Positions 30,048-38,463 of a stretch of 64,000 nt of DNA are shown here, piece by piece. Location: positions 1 through 64,000 of the forward strand of contig DATBIM010000112.1 of NCBI GenBank assembly GCA_036556905.1, in the 5' to 3' direction. The stretch's first letter is position 1, and the number at the start of each line of letters is the position of its first letter. A program made the translations under genes and the position numbers. Origin of the DNA: 40CM-4-69-5 sp036556905 (lineage in GTDB: Bacteria > Methylomirabilota > Methylomirabilia > Rokubacteriales > CSP1-6). Below the pieces are notes generated by a model that ran no database searches, had not been told where the DNA came from, and worked only from the letters and a program-made list of their open reading frames with translations.

Positions 30048-33014
30048 ATGGCGGCTGAGCGCATCCTGGACGGGCTCAACGAGCGCCAGCGGGATGCCGT
30101 GACCCACGACGCCGGGCCCCTGCTGATCGTGGCCGGCGCCGGCACCGGCAAGACCACCGTCATCACCCGCCGCATCGCCTGGCTGATCGCCCGGCGCCGG
30201 GCCCGCCCCGAGGAGATCCTGGCCCTCACCTTCACCGACAAGGCGGCGGCCGAGATGGAGGAGCGGGTCGACACGCTGGTGCCCTACGGCTATGCCGACG
30301 TGGAGATCTCCACCTTCCATGCCTTCGGCGACCGTATCCTGCGCGAACACGCCCTGGAGATCGGCCTCACCCCGGACTTCCGGGTGCTCAACCGCGCCGA
30401 ACAGGTGATCTTCCTCCGCGATCGGCTGTTCGAGCTGCCGCTCAGCCACTACCGGCCACTGGGCGACCCCACCCGGCACGTCCACGCCCTCATCACGCTG
30501 ATCAGCCGCTGCAAGGACGAGGACGTCTCACCCGCCGAATACCAGGCCTGCGTCGAACGCCTGGCCCGGGAGGCGGCGTCCGCCGCCGACTACGAGGCGG
30601 CGCGGGAGCGCGCTGCCCAGCAGCGCGAGCTGGCCGCCACCTACGCCAGGTACCAGGAGCTGATGGCCCGCGACGGCTGCGTGGACTTCGGCGATCAGAT
30701 CGTGCTGGTGCTGCGCCTGCTGCGCTCGCGGCCCTACGTGCTGAGCGCCTACCAGCGGCGTTTCAAGTATCTCCTGGTCGACGAGTTCCAGGACACGAAC
30801 CACGCCCAGTTCGAGCTGGTCAAGCTTCTGGCCGCCCGCCACGGCAACGTGGCCGTCGTCGCGGATGATGACCAGAGCATCTATAAGTGGCGGGGCGCGG
30901 CCATCTCCAACGTCCTGGGCTTCCAGGGTATCTATCCCGAGGCCCGGCAGGTGGTGCTGACCGAGAGCTATCGCTCGCATCAGCCCATCCTCGACGCGGC
31001 CTACCGTCTCATTACCCACAACAACCCCGACCGCCTGGAGGTGCGCAGCGGGATCAGCAAGCACCTCGTCGCCGTCCGCGAGGCGCCCGGCCCGGCGCCC
31101 GTGCACCGGCACTACGAGACGGGCACGCAGGAGGCGGATGCCGTGGCCGAGCTGATCCGCGACAAGGTCGCGGCCGGCGCCTGGAAGCCCGACGACGTGG
31201 CGGTCCTCGTACGCTCCAACGCCGACGCCGACCAGTTCCTGCGCTCGCTGAACGTCAAGGGCGTGCCCTGGACCTTCTCCGGCAACTCCGGCCTCTATGG
31301 CCGCCCGGAGATCCGGCTGCTGATTGCCTTCCTGCGCGCGCTGGTACACACCGACGAATCGGTGAGCCTGCACTACCTGGCGTCGTCGGATCTCTACGAC
31401 GTCCCCATCGTGGACCTCACGCGCTGCTCGACCTATGCCGACCGCCGCCACGTCCACCTGTTCGACGTGCTCCGCCGCACTGCCGAGATCCGTGAGCTCC
31501 GCGACGAGGTCAGCGAGGCCGGCCATGCGGCGATTCACCACCTGGTCGCCGACCTCGAGCGCTACATGGAGCTGGCCCGCGAGGTGCCGACGGGCGAGGT
31601 GCTCTACCAGCTCATCAAGGACTCTGGCTGGCTCACCCGCATGTACCGGGCGGAGACGGCGCGGGACGTGGCGGAGACGAAGAACATCTCCAAGTTCTTC
31701 GACCGCATCCGCTCGGCCTCCCAGGCGCTGCGCTACGACAATGTGCGCGAGTTCGTGAAGCACCTGGACGCGCTGATCGAGGCTGGGGAAGACCCCGCCG
31801 TGGCCGAGGCCGACGTGGAGACGCCGGCCGTGCGCGTCCTCACCGTGCACAAGGCCAAGGGGCTGGAGTTCCCCGTGGTGTTCCTGGTCAACCTGGTCCA
31901 GGACAAGTTTCCCCTCCGTCGCCGCCGCGATGCGCTGGAGCTTCCGGTGGAGCTCATGAAGGACGTGCTGCCGACCGGCGACCACCATCAGCAGGAGGAG
32001 CGCCGGCTCGCCTACGTCGGCATGACCCGGGCCCGGCGCGAGCTGTACCTCACCAGCGCCAGCGACTACGGGGGCAGCCGGCAACGCAAGGTGAGCCAGT
32101 TCGTCCTGGAGGCGCTCGACCTGCCCCGCGACGCGGCCCGGCCGTCCAGGGCGCGCGCCGTGGAGGAGATCGAGCGCTTTGGACCGCCCGCCGTCGCCGC
32201 CGACGCGGCGCTCGCCCCCCTGGCTCCCGACAGCGAGCTCCTGATCAGCCACAAGCAGATCGATGACTACCAGACCTGCCCGCTCAAGTACCAGAACGTC
32301 CACGTCAAGCGGATCCCGATCCGCCGTCACCACGCGGTCGCCTACGGCGCCGTCGTGCACAAGGTCGTGGAGTACTACCTGCGGCGCCGCGCCGTCGGCA
32401 ACTACACGCCGGTGGAGGATCTCCTGGCGGTCTACGAGCGCGCGTGGGCCGGCGAAGACATCGCGCGGGATCGCCCCGGCGCCAGCGAGCCCGCCGAGGG
32501 CTTCCTCACCCGCGAGCACGAAGAGGCCCGCAAGGCGGCCGGTCGCGAGGCGCTCCGGCGCTTCTGGCACCAGGAGGAGGCGGATGGCATCAAGCCGACC
32601 TGGGTGGAACGGGAGTTCGGATTCACCCTGGGGCCCGATCGGGTGCGCGGGCGCTACGACCGCGTGGACGAGGACCTGCTGGGCGCGGTAATCATCGACT
32701 ACAAAACCAGCGACGTCACTCGCCAGAAGGACGCCGACAGCCGGGTGGCCCGGAATCTCCAGCTCAAGGTGTACGCGCTGGGCTGGCGCGAGATGACGGG
32801 CAGCCTGCCCCAGCGGGTGGAGCTCCGCTTCATCGACTCCAACGTGGTAGGCCGCCACACGCCCACCGCCGACGACATCGAGGAGGCCATCGCCGCGGTC
32901 AAGGCGGCGGCCGCCGGTATCCGGGCCCGTCGCTTCGATGCCACACCCTCGTGGGGCGCCTGCCGCTCCTGCGCCTACAACCAGATCTGTCCGTTCACCG
33001 CCACCCGCGAGTGA
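30048..33014 (+). CDS. UvrD/Rep-type helicase fused to an iron-sulfur PD-(D/E)XK nuclease
   Basis: 988 residues. Superfamily 1A helicase motifs: Q motif L-N-E-R-Q-R-D-A-V, Walker A G-A-G-T-G-K-T (30-36), motif II D-E-F-Q-D near 244, motif III D-D-Q-S-I-Y-K-W-R-G near 280, motif V V-H-K-A-K-G-L-E, motif VI Y-V-G-M-T-R-A-R-R. The C-terminal third is a RecB/AddB-type nuclease: I-I-D-Y-K-T-S-D near 881-888 and four cysteines (C-P-L-K-Y near 744, then C-R-S-C-A-Y-N-Q-I-C near 970) that should hold a 4Fe-4S cluster. It probably processes DNA ends for recombination. No partner subunit adjoins. Confidence 0.92.
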   Translation: MAAERILDGLNERQRDAVTHDAGPLLIVAGAGTGKTTVITRRIAWLIARRRARPEEILALTFTDKAAAEMEERVDTLVPYGYADVEISTFHAFGDRILREHALEIGLTPDFRVLNRAEQVIFLRDRLFELPLSHYRPLGDPTRHVHALITLISRCKDEDVSPAEYQACVERLAREAASAADYEAARERAAQQRELAATYARYQELMARDGCVDFGDQIVLVLRLLRSRPYVLSAYQRRFKYLLVDEFQDTNHAQFELVKLLAARHGNVAVVADDDQSIYKWRGAAISNVLGFQGIYPEARQVVLTESYRSHQPILDAAYRLITHNNPDRLEVRSGISKHLVAVREAPGPAPVHRHYETGTQEADAVAELIRDKVAAGAWKPDDVAVLVRSNADADQFLRSLNVKGVPWTFSGNSGLYGRPEIRLLIAFLRALVHTDESVSLHYLASSDLYDVPIVDLTRCSTYADRRHVHLFDVLRRTAEIRELRDEVSEAGHAAIHHLVADLERYMELAREVPTGEVLYQLIKDSGWLTRMYRAETARDVAETKNISKFFDRIRSASQALRYDNVREFVKHLDALIEAGEDPAVAEADVETPAVRVLTVHKAKGLEFPVVFLVNLVQDKFPLRRRRDALELPVELMKDVLPTGDHHQQEERRLAYVGMTRARRELYLTSASDYGGSRQRKVSQFVLEALDLPRDAARPSRARAVEEIERFGPPAVAADAALAPLAPDSELLISHKQIDDYQTCPLKYQNVHVKRIPIRRHHAVAYGAVVHKVVEYYLRRRAVGNYTPVEDLLAVYERAWAGEDIARDRPGASEPAEGFLTREHEEARKAAGREALRRFWHQEEADGIKPTWVEREFGFTLGPDRVRGRYDRVDEDLLGAVIIDYKTSDVTRQKDADSRVARNLQLKVYALGWREMTGSLPQRVELRFIDSNVVGRHTPTADDIEEAIAAVKAAAAGIRARRFDATPSWGACRSCAYNQICPFTATRE

Positions 33015-33067
33015 TTCCAGAGGGATACACCTTGCCGGTTGGCCGCGCTGATGGTAGTAATCGCAGC

Positions 33068-33466
33068 GTGAAGGAGGAGCTGGGAGCGTTCCGGGAGGAA
33101 GTTCGAAGTGCCTTCGCCGAGGTACGGCAGCAGTTTGCTGACGTACGGCAGCAGTTCGCCGAGGTGCATGAGCAGTTCGCCGAGGTGCATGAGCAGTTCG
33201 CCGACGTGCATCAGCAGTTCGCCGACGTGCACCGCCGGATTGATGCCGTGGACGAGCGCGCACGCCATCAAGGCATCCTCCTTGAAGCCGTCCGTGACGA
33301 CGTCCGCCTGGTCGCCGAGGCCCACGGGGTGTTGGGGGAACGGCTCGACCGTCATCAGCGGGACAATGATGCGGCTCACCAGGAGATCCTTGCACTCCTC
33401 CGCAGCTCGTACCGCGATCTCGACGGTCGGATGACTCGCCTGGAGGCCCAGCGCGGGCAGGGGTGA
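33068..33466 (+). CDS. Coiled-coil protein with six heptad repeats
   Basis: About 132 residues from GTG 33068, or 151 from GTG 33011, which overlaps the helicase stop. The centre is built of six consecutive 7-residue repeats of the form F-A-[ED]-V-[RH]-x-Q, encoded by 21-bp tandem repeats at 33113-33238, followed by a second helical segment. It should form a long, regular, soluble coiled coil. I do not recognise a specific family; similar repeat proteins are common and unassigned. It lies directly behind the helicase gene. Confidence 0.7.
   Translation: MKEELGAFREEVRSAFAEVRQQFADVRQQFAEVHEQFAEVHEQFADVHQQFADVHRRIDAVDERARHQGILLEAVRDDVRLVAEAHGVLGERLDRHQRDNDAAHQEILALLRSSYRDLDGRMTRLEAQRGQG
33113..33238 (+). 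repeat. Six 21-bp tandem repeats inside the coiled-coil gene
   Basis: Six units of 21 bases (ttcgccga[gc]gt... type) at 33113, 33134, 33155, 33176, 33197 and 33218. Units three and four are identical; the others differ at a few positions. The repeat length is exactly one coiled-coil heptad. Confidence 0.9.
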
Positions 33467-33485
33467 GCGGGATCGAGGATCTGCA

Positions 33486-34298
33486 GTGACCAGCCACGCC
33501 GGGCCTCCGCCGGACGCTGACCGACCGCCGGTCCCCGAGCCCACCTTTGCCGAGCGGGCGCGGACGCTGGCGGCCCAGGTCGGCGCGGGCACGCTGGCCA
33601 CGCTTTCGCGCAAGCATCCCGGGCATCCGTTCGCCTCGCTCATGCCCTACGCGCTCGATGGGGACGGCCAGCCGCTGCTCCTGATATCCACGATGGCCGT
33701 CCACACCCAGAATCTCGCGACCGACCCACGGGCGAGCCTGCTGCTCACCCAGCCCGACGTCTCCGGCGAGCCGCTGGCCGGAGGACGGGTGACGCTGATG
33801 GGCGAGGCCCGAGCTGTCGGGGGCGACGAGACGGCGGCGGCGCGCGGCGCCTACCTGGCCCGCCACCGGATGGCGGAATCCTGGGTGGACTTCGGTGACT
33901 TCGCCTTCTGGCGGCTCGAGGTGCTCGACGTCTACTTCGTGGGTGGGTTCGCGGCGATGGGTTGGGTGGACGCAGCCGAGTATCGGGCGGCGCGTCCCGA
34001 TCCGCTGGCCGACGTGGCGGCCGGGATCGTCGAGCACATGAACCGCGACCACCCCGACGTCTTGCCGCTCTACGCCAACTTCTTCGCAGGCGTCCAATCG
34101 GACGAGGCGAGCATGACGTCGGTGGATCGGCTGGGCTTCAAGCTCCGCCTGCGCCGCGGTCCCCGGCGCTGGAGCGCGCGGGTGCCCTTCCCCCGGGAGG
34201 TCACCACGGCGGCCGAGGCCCGCGCCATGCTGATCGAGATGCTGGGGCAGGCCCGCGGCTCCTCGAGGCCGGACGGCCACGGGCCCGCCCGTTCTTGA
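33486..34298 (+). CDS. HugZ-like pyridoxamine-oxidase-fold protein with DUF2470 domain
   Basis: A 270-residue protein with an N-terminal FMN/heme split-barrel (A-T-L-S-R-K-H-P-G-H-P-F near residue 40, then D-P-R-A-S-L-L-L) and a C-terminal DUF2470 domain with V-E-H-M-N-R-D-H-P-D, the conserved His-rich motif. This two-domain form matches HugZ/HutZ-like heme-degrading or heme-storage proteins. True heme oxygenase activity is inference. It starts at GTG just 20 bases after the coiled-coil gene. Confidence 0.85.
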   Translation: MTSHAGPPPDADRPPVPEPTFAERARTLAAQVGAGTLATLSRKHPGHPFASLMPYALDGDGQPLLLISTMAVHTQNLATDPRASLLLTQPDVSGEPLAGGRVTLMGEARAVGGDETAAARGAYLARHRMAESWVDFGDFAFWRLEVLDVYFVGGFAAMGWVDAAEYRAARPDPLADVAAGIVEHMNRDHPDVLPLYANFFAGVQSDEASMTSVDRLGFKLRLRRGPRRWSARVPFPREVTTAAEARAMLIEMLGQARGSSRPDGHGPARS

Positions 34299-34359
34299 CA
34301 GGCTCGCCCCGTCCGCTTAGCGTACGCCTCACCGACCGAACCCCGCCGAGGAGGCCGCC

Positions 34360-34674
34360 ATGATCCGGATCAGCGTGCTCTACCCCAACGAAGCGGGCAA
34401 GAAGTTCGACCACGCCTACTACAAGGACAAGCATATGCCGCTGGTGGCCCAGCGGCTCAAGCCGTTCGGTCTGATCCGGTACGAGGTGGACAAAGGAGTG
34501 GCCGGGGGGACTCCCGGCGCCCCCGCTCCATTCGTGGGGGCCTGTCACATCTACTTCAACACGCTGGGCGAGTTCCAGAAAGGCATGGGTCAGCACGGCA
34601 AGGAGCTCATGGCCGACATTGCGAACTACACGAACATCCCGGCGCAGATCCAGATCAGCGAGATCGTGAGCTAA
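34360..34674 (+). CDS. EthD family protein
   Basis: A 104-residue ferredoxin-like (dimeric alpha/beta barrel) protein: M-I-R-I-S-V-L-Y-P-N start, the Y-Y-K-D-K-H-M-P-L-V motif that defines EthD, and a C-terminal I-P-A-Q-I-Q-I-S-E-I strand. EthD proteins accompany oxidative degradation genes; the reaction is not established. GGAGG lies six bases before the ATG. The next gene starts one base after its stop, so it is in an operon with the TcuA-like flavoprotein. Confidence 0.85.
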   Translation: MIRISVLYPNEAGKKFDHAYYKDKHMPLVAQRLKPFGLIRYEVDKGVAGGTPGAPAPFVGACHIYFNTLGEFQKGMGQHGKELMADIANYTNIPAQIQISEIVS

Positions 34675-34675
34675 C

Positions 34676-36160
34676 GTGGCCCGGGCTGCCGACGTCGTCG
34701 TGGTGGGCGGCGGCAACGCCGCGCTGTGCGCGGCGCTGTCCGCCCGCGAGCACGGAGCTCGCGTGCTCGTGCTGGAAAAGGCCCCCGAGGCCTGGCGGGG
34801 TGGCAACTCGTTCTTCACGGCCGGGGGCTTCCGTTTCGCCTTCAAGTCCTTCGAGGAGCTGCGCTCGCTCGTCGGTGACCTGTCCGACCAGGAAGTCGCC
34901 TCGATGGAAGTGGACCCCTACACGGAGGACGCCTACTACGACGATCTGATGCGGGTGACCGAGGACTGCGCCGACGCGGACCTGGGCCTCACCCTGGTGC
35001 GGCAGTCGCTGCCCACGGTCCGCTGGATGCGCGACCTCGGCATCCGTTGGATCCCCATGTTCGGGCGTCAGGCCTTCAAGGTGGGCAATCGCTTCCGGTT
35101 CTGGGGGGGCCTGGTGCTGGAGGCGGTGGGCGGGGGCGCCGGGCTCATCGACATGGAATACGCCGCCGCCGCCAAAGCCGGCATCGACGTACGGTTCGAG
35201 GCCAAGGCGACGCGGCTCGTCACCGACGACCGCGGCAGCGTCACCGGTGTGGTCGTGCGCACGCCGCAAGGCAGCGAGACGATCGCCGCTCGCGCGGTGG
35301 TCCTGGCCGCCGGGGGCTTCGAGGCCAACGCCGAGATGCGGACGCGGTATTTGGGCCCGAACTGGGAGCTGGCCCGGGTGCGGGGCACCCCCTACAACAC
35401 CGGCGATGCGATCCGCATGGCGCTCGACGCCAACGCCGTCCCCTGGGGCCACTGGAGCGGGTGCCATGCCGTGCAGTGGGATCTCAACGCGCCCTGGCAC
35501 GGCGACCGCAAGGTGGGCGACAATTTCCAGAAGCACTCCTACCCCCTGGGGATCATCGTCAACCTGCGCGGCGAGCGGTTCGTGGATGAGGGCGCCGACT
35601 TCCGGAACTACACCTACGTGAAATACGGCCGCGCCGTCATCCAGCAGCCCCGCCGCGCCGCGTTCCAGATCTTCGACCAGAAAGTGGTGGCCCTGCTCCG
35701 CGAGGAGTACCGGATCCGCGAAGTGACGAAGGCCGAGGATTCCACGCTGGAAGGGTTGGCCCGGAAGCTCGAGATCGACGTCGAGGGATTCGTGCGCACC
35801 GTCCGGGCCTTCAACGCCGCCGTGCAGCCCGGAGACTTCAACCCGGCCATCAAGGACGGCAAGGCCACCCGGGGCCTCACACCCCCGAAGTCGAACTGGG
35901 CGCTACCGCTGGACAGTCCACCCTTCGTCGGCTACGCGGTGACCACCGGCATCACCTTCACGTTCGGGGGGCTCCGGATCGGCAGCGAGGCCCAGGTCAT
36001 CGACTGTGAAGAGCGCCCGATTCCCGGTCTGTTCGCGGCCGGTGAGCTGGTGGGAGGCCTCTTCTACCACAACTATCCGGGTGGGGCCGGGCTCATGTCC
36101 GGCGCTGTCTTCGGACGCCTGGCCGGCCGGTCCGCCGCGCGCGCAGCAGTAGGAAGCTAA
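34676..36160 (+). CDS. tcuA: FAD-dependent tricarballylate dehydrogenase TcuA-like
   Basis: A 494-residue flavoprotein of the succinate dehydrogenase/fumarate reductase superfamily. The FAD-binding motif is V-V-V-G-G-G-N-A-A near residue 8 (the N-A-A is typical of TcuA), with E-K-A-P at the ribose contact, A-A-G-G-F-E-A-N near 215 and the C-terminal G-E-L-V-G-G-L-F-Y-H-N-Y flavin loop. TcuA oxidises tricarballylate to cis-aconitate; no TcuB or TcuC is nearby, so the substrate may be another polycarboxylate. The start is GTG, directly after the EthD gene. Confidence 0.85.
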   Translation: MARAADVVVVGGGNAALCAALSAREHGARVLVLEKAPEAWRGGNSFFTAGGFRFAFKSFEELRSLVGDLSDQEVASMEVDPYTEDAYYDDLMRVTEDCADADLGLTLVRQSLPTVRWMRDLGIRWIPMFGRQAFKVGNRFRFWGGLVLEAVGGGAGLIDMEYAAAAKAGIDVRFEAKATRLVTDDRGSVTGVVVRTPQGSETIAARAVVLAAGGFEANAEMRTRYLGPNWELARVRGTPYNTGDAIRMALDANAVPWGHWSGCHAVQWDLNAPWHGDRKVGDNFQKHSYPLGIIVNLRGERFVDEGADFRNYTYVKYGRAVIQQPRRAAFQIFDQKVVALLREEYRIREVTKAEDSTLEGLARKLEIDVEGFVRTVRAFNAAVQPGDFNPAIKDGKATRGLTPPKSNWALPLDSPPFVGYAVTTGITFTFGGLRIGSEAQVIDCEERPIPGLFAAGELVGGLFYHNYPGGAGLMSGAVFGRLAGRSAARAAVGS

Positions 36161-36189
36161 TCTTGTGACGGTACGATGGTCACGCCTCA

Positions 36190-36229
36190 CGTGAATGGGG
36201 GAGGTCTGGAGGGGGCAGTCTCTGCCCCC
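36190..36229 (-). terminator. Dispersed repeat copy B and bidirectional hairpin
   Basis: 36190-36216 is the exact reverse complement of the 27-bp repeat at 17407-17433. Overlapping it, GGGGGCAG (36211-36218) and CTGCCCCC (36222-36229) form an 8-bp hairpin with a 3-base loop. It lies between the convergent flavoprotein and roadblock genes, as expected of a two-way terminator. Confidence 0.6.
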
Positions 36230-36242
36230 ACCAGCTCGATAG

Positions 36243-36644
36243 TCAGGCGCAGACCCGGCGCACTGCGTTCATCGCGGCCAGCAGGGCGTGGCGGACGTTC
36301 TCGCGATTCACCTCCGCCTCGGCCAGCAGCACGATGAAGCCCACCGCCGTGCCGCACAGGAATACGGTTCCCTCGCCCGCCGCCACATGGGCCATCAGGA
36401 AAGCACCGCGCCGGACTCGAGGGGCCCGGAGCTCGAGATCACGGCCCAGCGTGATGGCCAGGGCTGCCAGGGGCTCGACGGCGATCTCACGGGGCAGGCG
36501 AGCGGCCATGACGCGTCCGTCGGGCGCGACCACGAGGCCCCCCTTGATGTGCTCGAGGCGCGTCAGGTCAATGAGCACCAGCTCCAGATCTAAATTCGGC
36601 CTCGGCTCGACGGCCACGTTTGCCGCACTGGGGGGTGGGGTCAT
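36243..36644 (-). CDS. Roadblock/LC7 domain protein
   Basis: A 133-residue single-domain protein. The core matches Roadblock/LC7: I-K-G-G-L-V-V-A-P-D-G-R-V near residue 33, an amphipathic helix (E-P-L-A-A-L-A-I-T-L-G), a central strand pair with G-T-V-F-L-C, and the final I-V-L-L-A-E-A-E-V-N helix. Bacterial members usually regulate small Ras-like GTPases such as MglA, but no GTPase gene is nearby. It stands alone between convergent and divergent neighbours. The ATG at 36644 has no clear ribosome site; a shorter start near LVLIDL is possible. Confidence 0.7.
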   Translation of the reverse strand: MTPPPSAANVAVEPRPNLDLELVLIDLTRLEHIKGGLVVAPDGRVMAARLPREIAVEPLAALAITLGRDLELRAPRVRRGAFLMAHVAAGEGTVFLCGTAVGFIVLLAEAEVNRENVRHALLAAMNAVRRVCA

Positions 36645-36832
36645 GACGCGGTCGGGGTGAGCGACATTCTGCTATGCCTTATTCAATTTCCCGGCCAAAC
36701 GACGCCTTCGCGCGAAACGGCGGGAGGGCGGCACGTTCGCGGTGATGTTGCCGGCCCCACATGACAGCGTGTCATGCCCTGCTGTCACTTTTTGAGTCCG
36801 GAACGCCGTGCCAGCCGTATGCTTGCTTCGCC

Positions 36833-37024
36833 GTGGATGCTCGCCGACCCGATCCCACGCTCGCGGTCGACCTGGCCTACCTCGGTGGCGCGATCGAGCG
36901 CTGGGCCGGCGACCTTGCGATGACCGAGGAACCCGCCCGCTTCGTCGTGGCCCTGGAGTCCATGGCCCCCACGCTGGAGCCGCCGCCGGCCACGGACCCA
37001 GGCGAGCCCGAGCCGTCGCGATGA
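36833..37024 (+). CDS. Small protein coupled to the amidase, possible GatC/AtzG-like subunit
   Basis: About 63 residues from GTG 36833, ending in a stop that overlaps the amidase ATG by four bases. The sequence is acidic and helical (L-A-Y-L-G-G-A-I-E-R-W-A-G-D) with a proline-rich tail. The position and size match the small subunits (AtzG, GatC) that precede amidase-signature genes, but sequence identity to those families is not clear to me. A longer start at 36761 exists. The gap 36645-36832 holds nothing else I can support. Confidence 0.5.
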   Translation: MDARRPDPTLAVDLAYLGGAIERWAGDLAMTEEPARFVVALESMAPTLEPPPATDPGEPEPSR

Positions 37025-38421
37025 GGGACTGGACCTTGGAAGCACAGAGCGCCGCGCTGCAGACGCGACGGGTCTCGTCGCTGGAGCTGGTGGAAGCATG
37101 CCTGGCCCGGATCGCGCGCCTCGATCCAGGGTTGCGCGCGTTCATCACCGTTGACGCCGAGGGCGCGCGGGCTACGGCCAAGGAGCGGGACGCGGAGCTG
37201 GCGGCGGGCCGCAGGCGGGGTCCCTTCCACGGCTTGCCACTGGCCTACAAGGACCTCTGCGCCATCGCCGGGCTGCCAACCTCCTGCGGTACGCGCACGC
37301 CGGAGTACTTCATCGCCGAGCGCGAGTGCACGGCAGTCGTGCGGTTGCGGGCGGCTGGCGCGGTGACCCTCGGCAAGCTGAGCATGTCCGAGCTCGCCCT
37401 GGGGCCCTTCGGGGACAACGCCCACCACGGGAACGTGCAGAACCCCTGGCGGTCCGGCCACTGCTCGGGGGGGTCGAGCAGTGGCTCGGGCGCCGCCGTG
37501 GCGGCAGGACTGGCGCTGGCCGCGCTGGGCACCGACACCGGCGGGTCGATCCGGCTGCCGGCCGCCGCCTGTGGCATCGTCGGACTCAAGCCCACCTACG
37601 GGCGGGTCAGCCGTGCCGGCGCGATGGCGCTGTCCTGGTCCAACGACCACTTCGGGCCGATGACCGGCACCGTCCGCGATACCGCCCTCGTGCTGGGCGT
37701 GATTGCCGGTCATGACCCCGAGGACAGCACGTCGAGCCGGCGTCCGGTGCCGGACTACCTCGCGGCCGTCGATGGAGGCATCGCCGGCCTGCGACTGGGC
37801 ATGCCCGAGAACTACTTCTTCGAGGATGTCGCGGATGGGATCGCCGCCGCTGTGGAAGACGCCGGGCGGCGGCTGGCGGCGGGGGGTGCGCATCTGGTCC
37901 GCCTGCGGGTGCCCGATCCCGGGCCGATCACCGACGTGACCGGCCTCGTCAGCCGCGCCGAGAGCGCCGCCATCCACGCGAGGATCCTTAAGGAACGCCC
38001 CCACGAGCTGCAGCCGGCGGTCCGGGCCCGGCTGGAGGTGGGTCTTCAAATCTCGGCATACGACTACCTCCAGGCCCTCCGCCTCCGGGCCCGGATGGCC
38101 CGCCACTTCGTGCGCGAGGTGTTTTCCGAGGTTGACGTCCTCCTGATGCCGACGATTCCCGAGCCGGCCCCCCGGCTGGCCGACGTCACGTCGGCTCCGG
38201 TGGGCGCCGTCATCGCCAGCATGGCGCGGTTCTCGCGCCTCACCCGGCCATTCAATGGCCTGGGGTTGCCGGCGCTCTCGGTGCCCTGCGGGCTGTCCCC
38301 TGAGAGATTGCCCCTCGGTCTGCAGATCGTGGGGCGCCCGTTCGACGAGGCGACCGTGCTCCGGGTAGGCTGCGCCTGGGAGCAGGCTGTCGGCGGCTTT
38401 CCCCGCCCCGCGCTGGGCTAG
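37021..38421 (+). CDS. Amidase signature family enzyme
   Basis: A 466-residue amidase with the Ser-cisSer-Lys triad: Lys in A-Y-K-D-L-C near residue 76, cis-Ser in G-G-S-S-S-G-S-G-A-A near 153-158 and the nucleophile Ser in T-D-T-G-G-S-I-R near 180. The length and tail (L-P-L-G-L-Q-I-V-G) are standard. It hydrolyses an amide or ureido bond; the coupled small gene and the AtzE/GatA-like sequence make an AtzE-type or general amidase possible. The ATG overlaps the upstream stop (ATGA). Confidence 0.92.
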   Translation: MRDWTLEAQSAALQTRRVSSLELVEACLARIARLDPGLRAFITVDAEGARATAKERDAELAAGRRRGPFHGLPLAYKDLCAIAGLPTSCGTRTPEYFIAERECTAVVRLRAAGAVTLGKLSMSELALGPFGDNAHHGNVQNPWRSGHCSGGSSSGSGAAVAAGLALAALGTDTGGSIRLPAAACGIVGLKPTYGRVSRAGAMALSWSNDHFGPMTGTVRDTALVLGVIAGHDPEDSTSSRRPVPDYLAAVDGGIAGLRLGMPENYFFEDVADGIAAAVEDAGRRLAAGGAHLVRLRVPDPGPITDVTGLVSRAESAAIHARILKERPHELQPAVRARLEVGLQISAYDYLQALRLRARMARHFVREVFSEVDVLLMPTIPEPAPRLADVTSAPVGAVIASMARFSRLTRPFNGLGLPALSVPCGLSPERLPLGLQIVGRPFDEATVLRVGCAWEQAVGGFPRPALG

Positions 38422-38451
38422 CGGCCCGCGACGCCGGCGCCGCGCCTCGCG

Positions 38452-38457
38452 TATCAT
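38452..38457 (+). promoter_or_regulatory. -10 box TATCAT of the NUDIX gene (leaderless type)
   Basis: TATCAT ends 6 bases before the ATG at 38464, in a 42-base gap after the amidase gene. No Shine-Dalgarno site is present. Confidence 0.55.
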
Positions 38458-38463
38458 CTGGCA

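Noticed and set aside
33113..33238. Short tandem repeats as a CRISPR or origin iteron array
   Set aside because: The units are contiguous, 21 bases, in frame, and encode perfect heptads, so coding repeats explain them.
30528..34280. 1250-codon open frame on the minus strand
   Set aside because: It is antisense to the helicase-nuclease, coiled-coil and HugZ-like genes, whose motifs are intact. Long antisense frames are common where third positions are nearly all G or C, and the translation is low-complexity with no recognisable motif.
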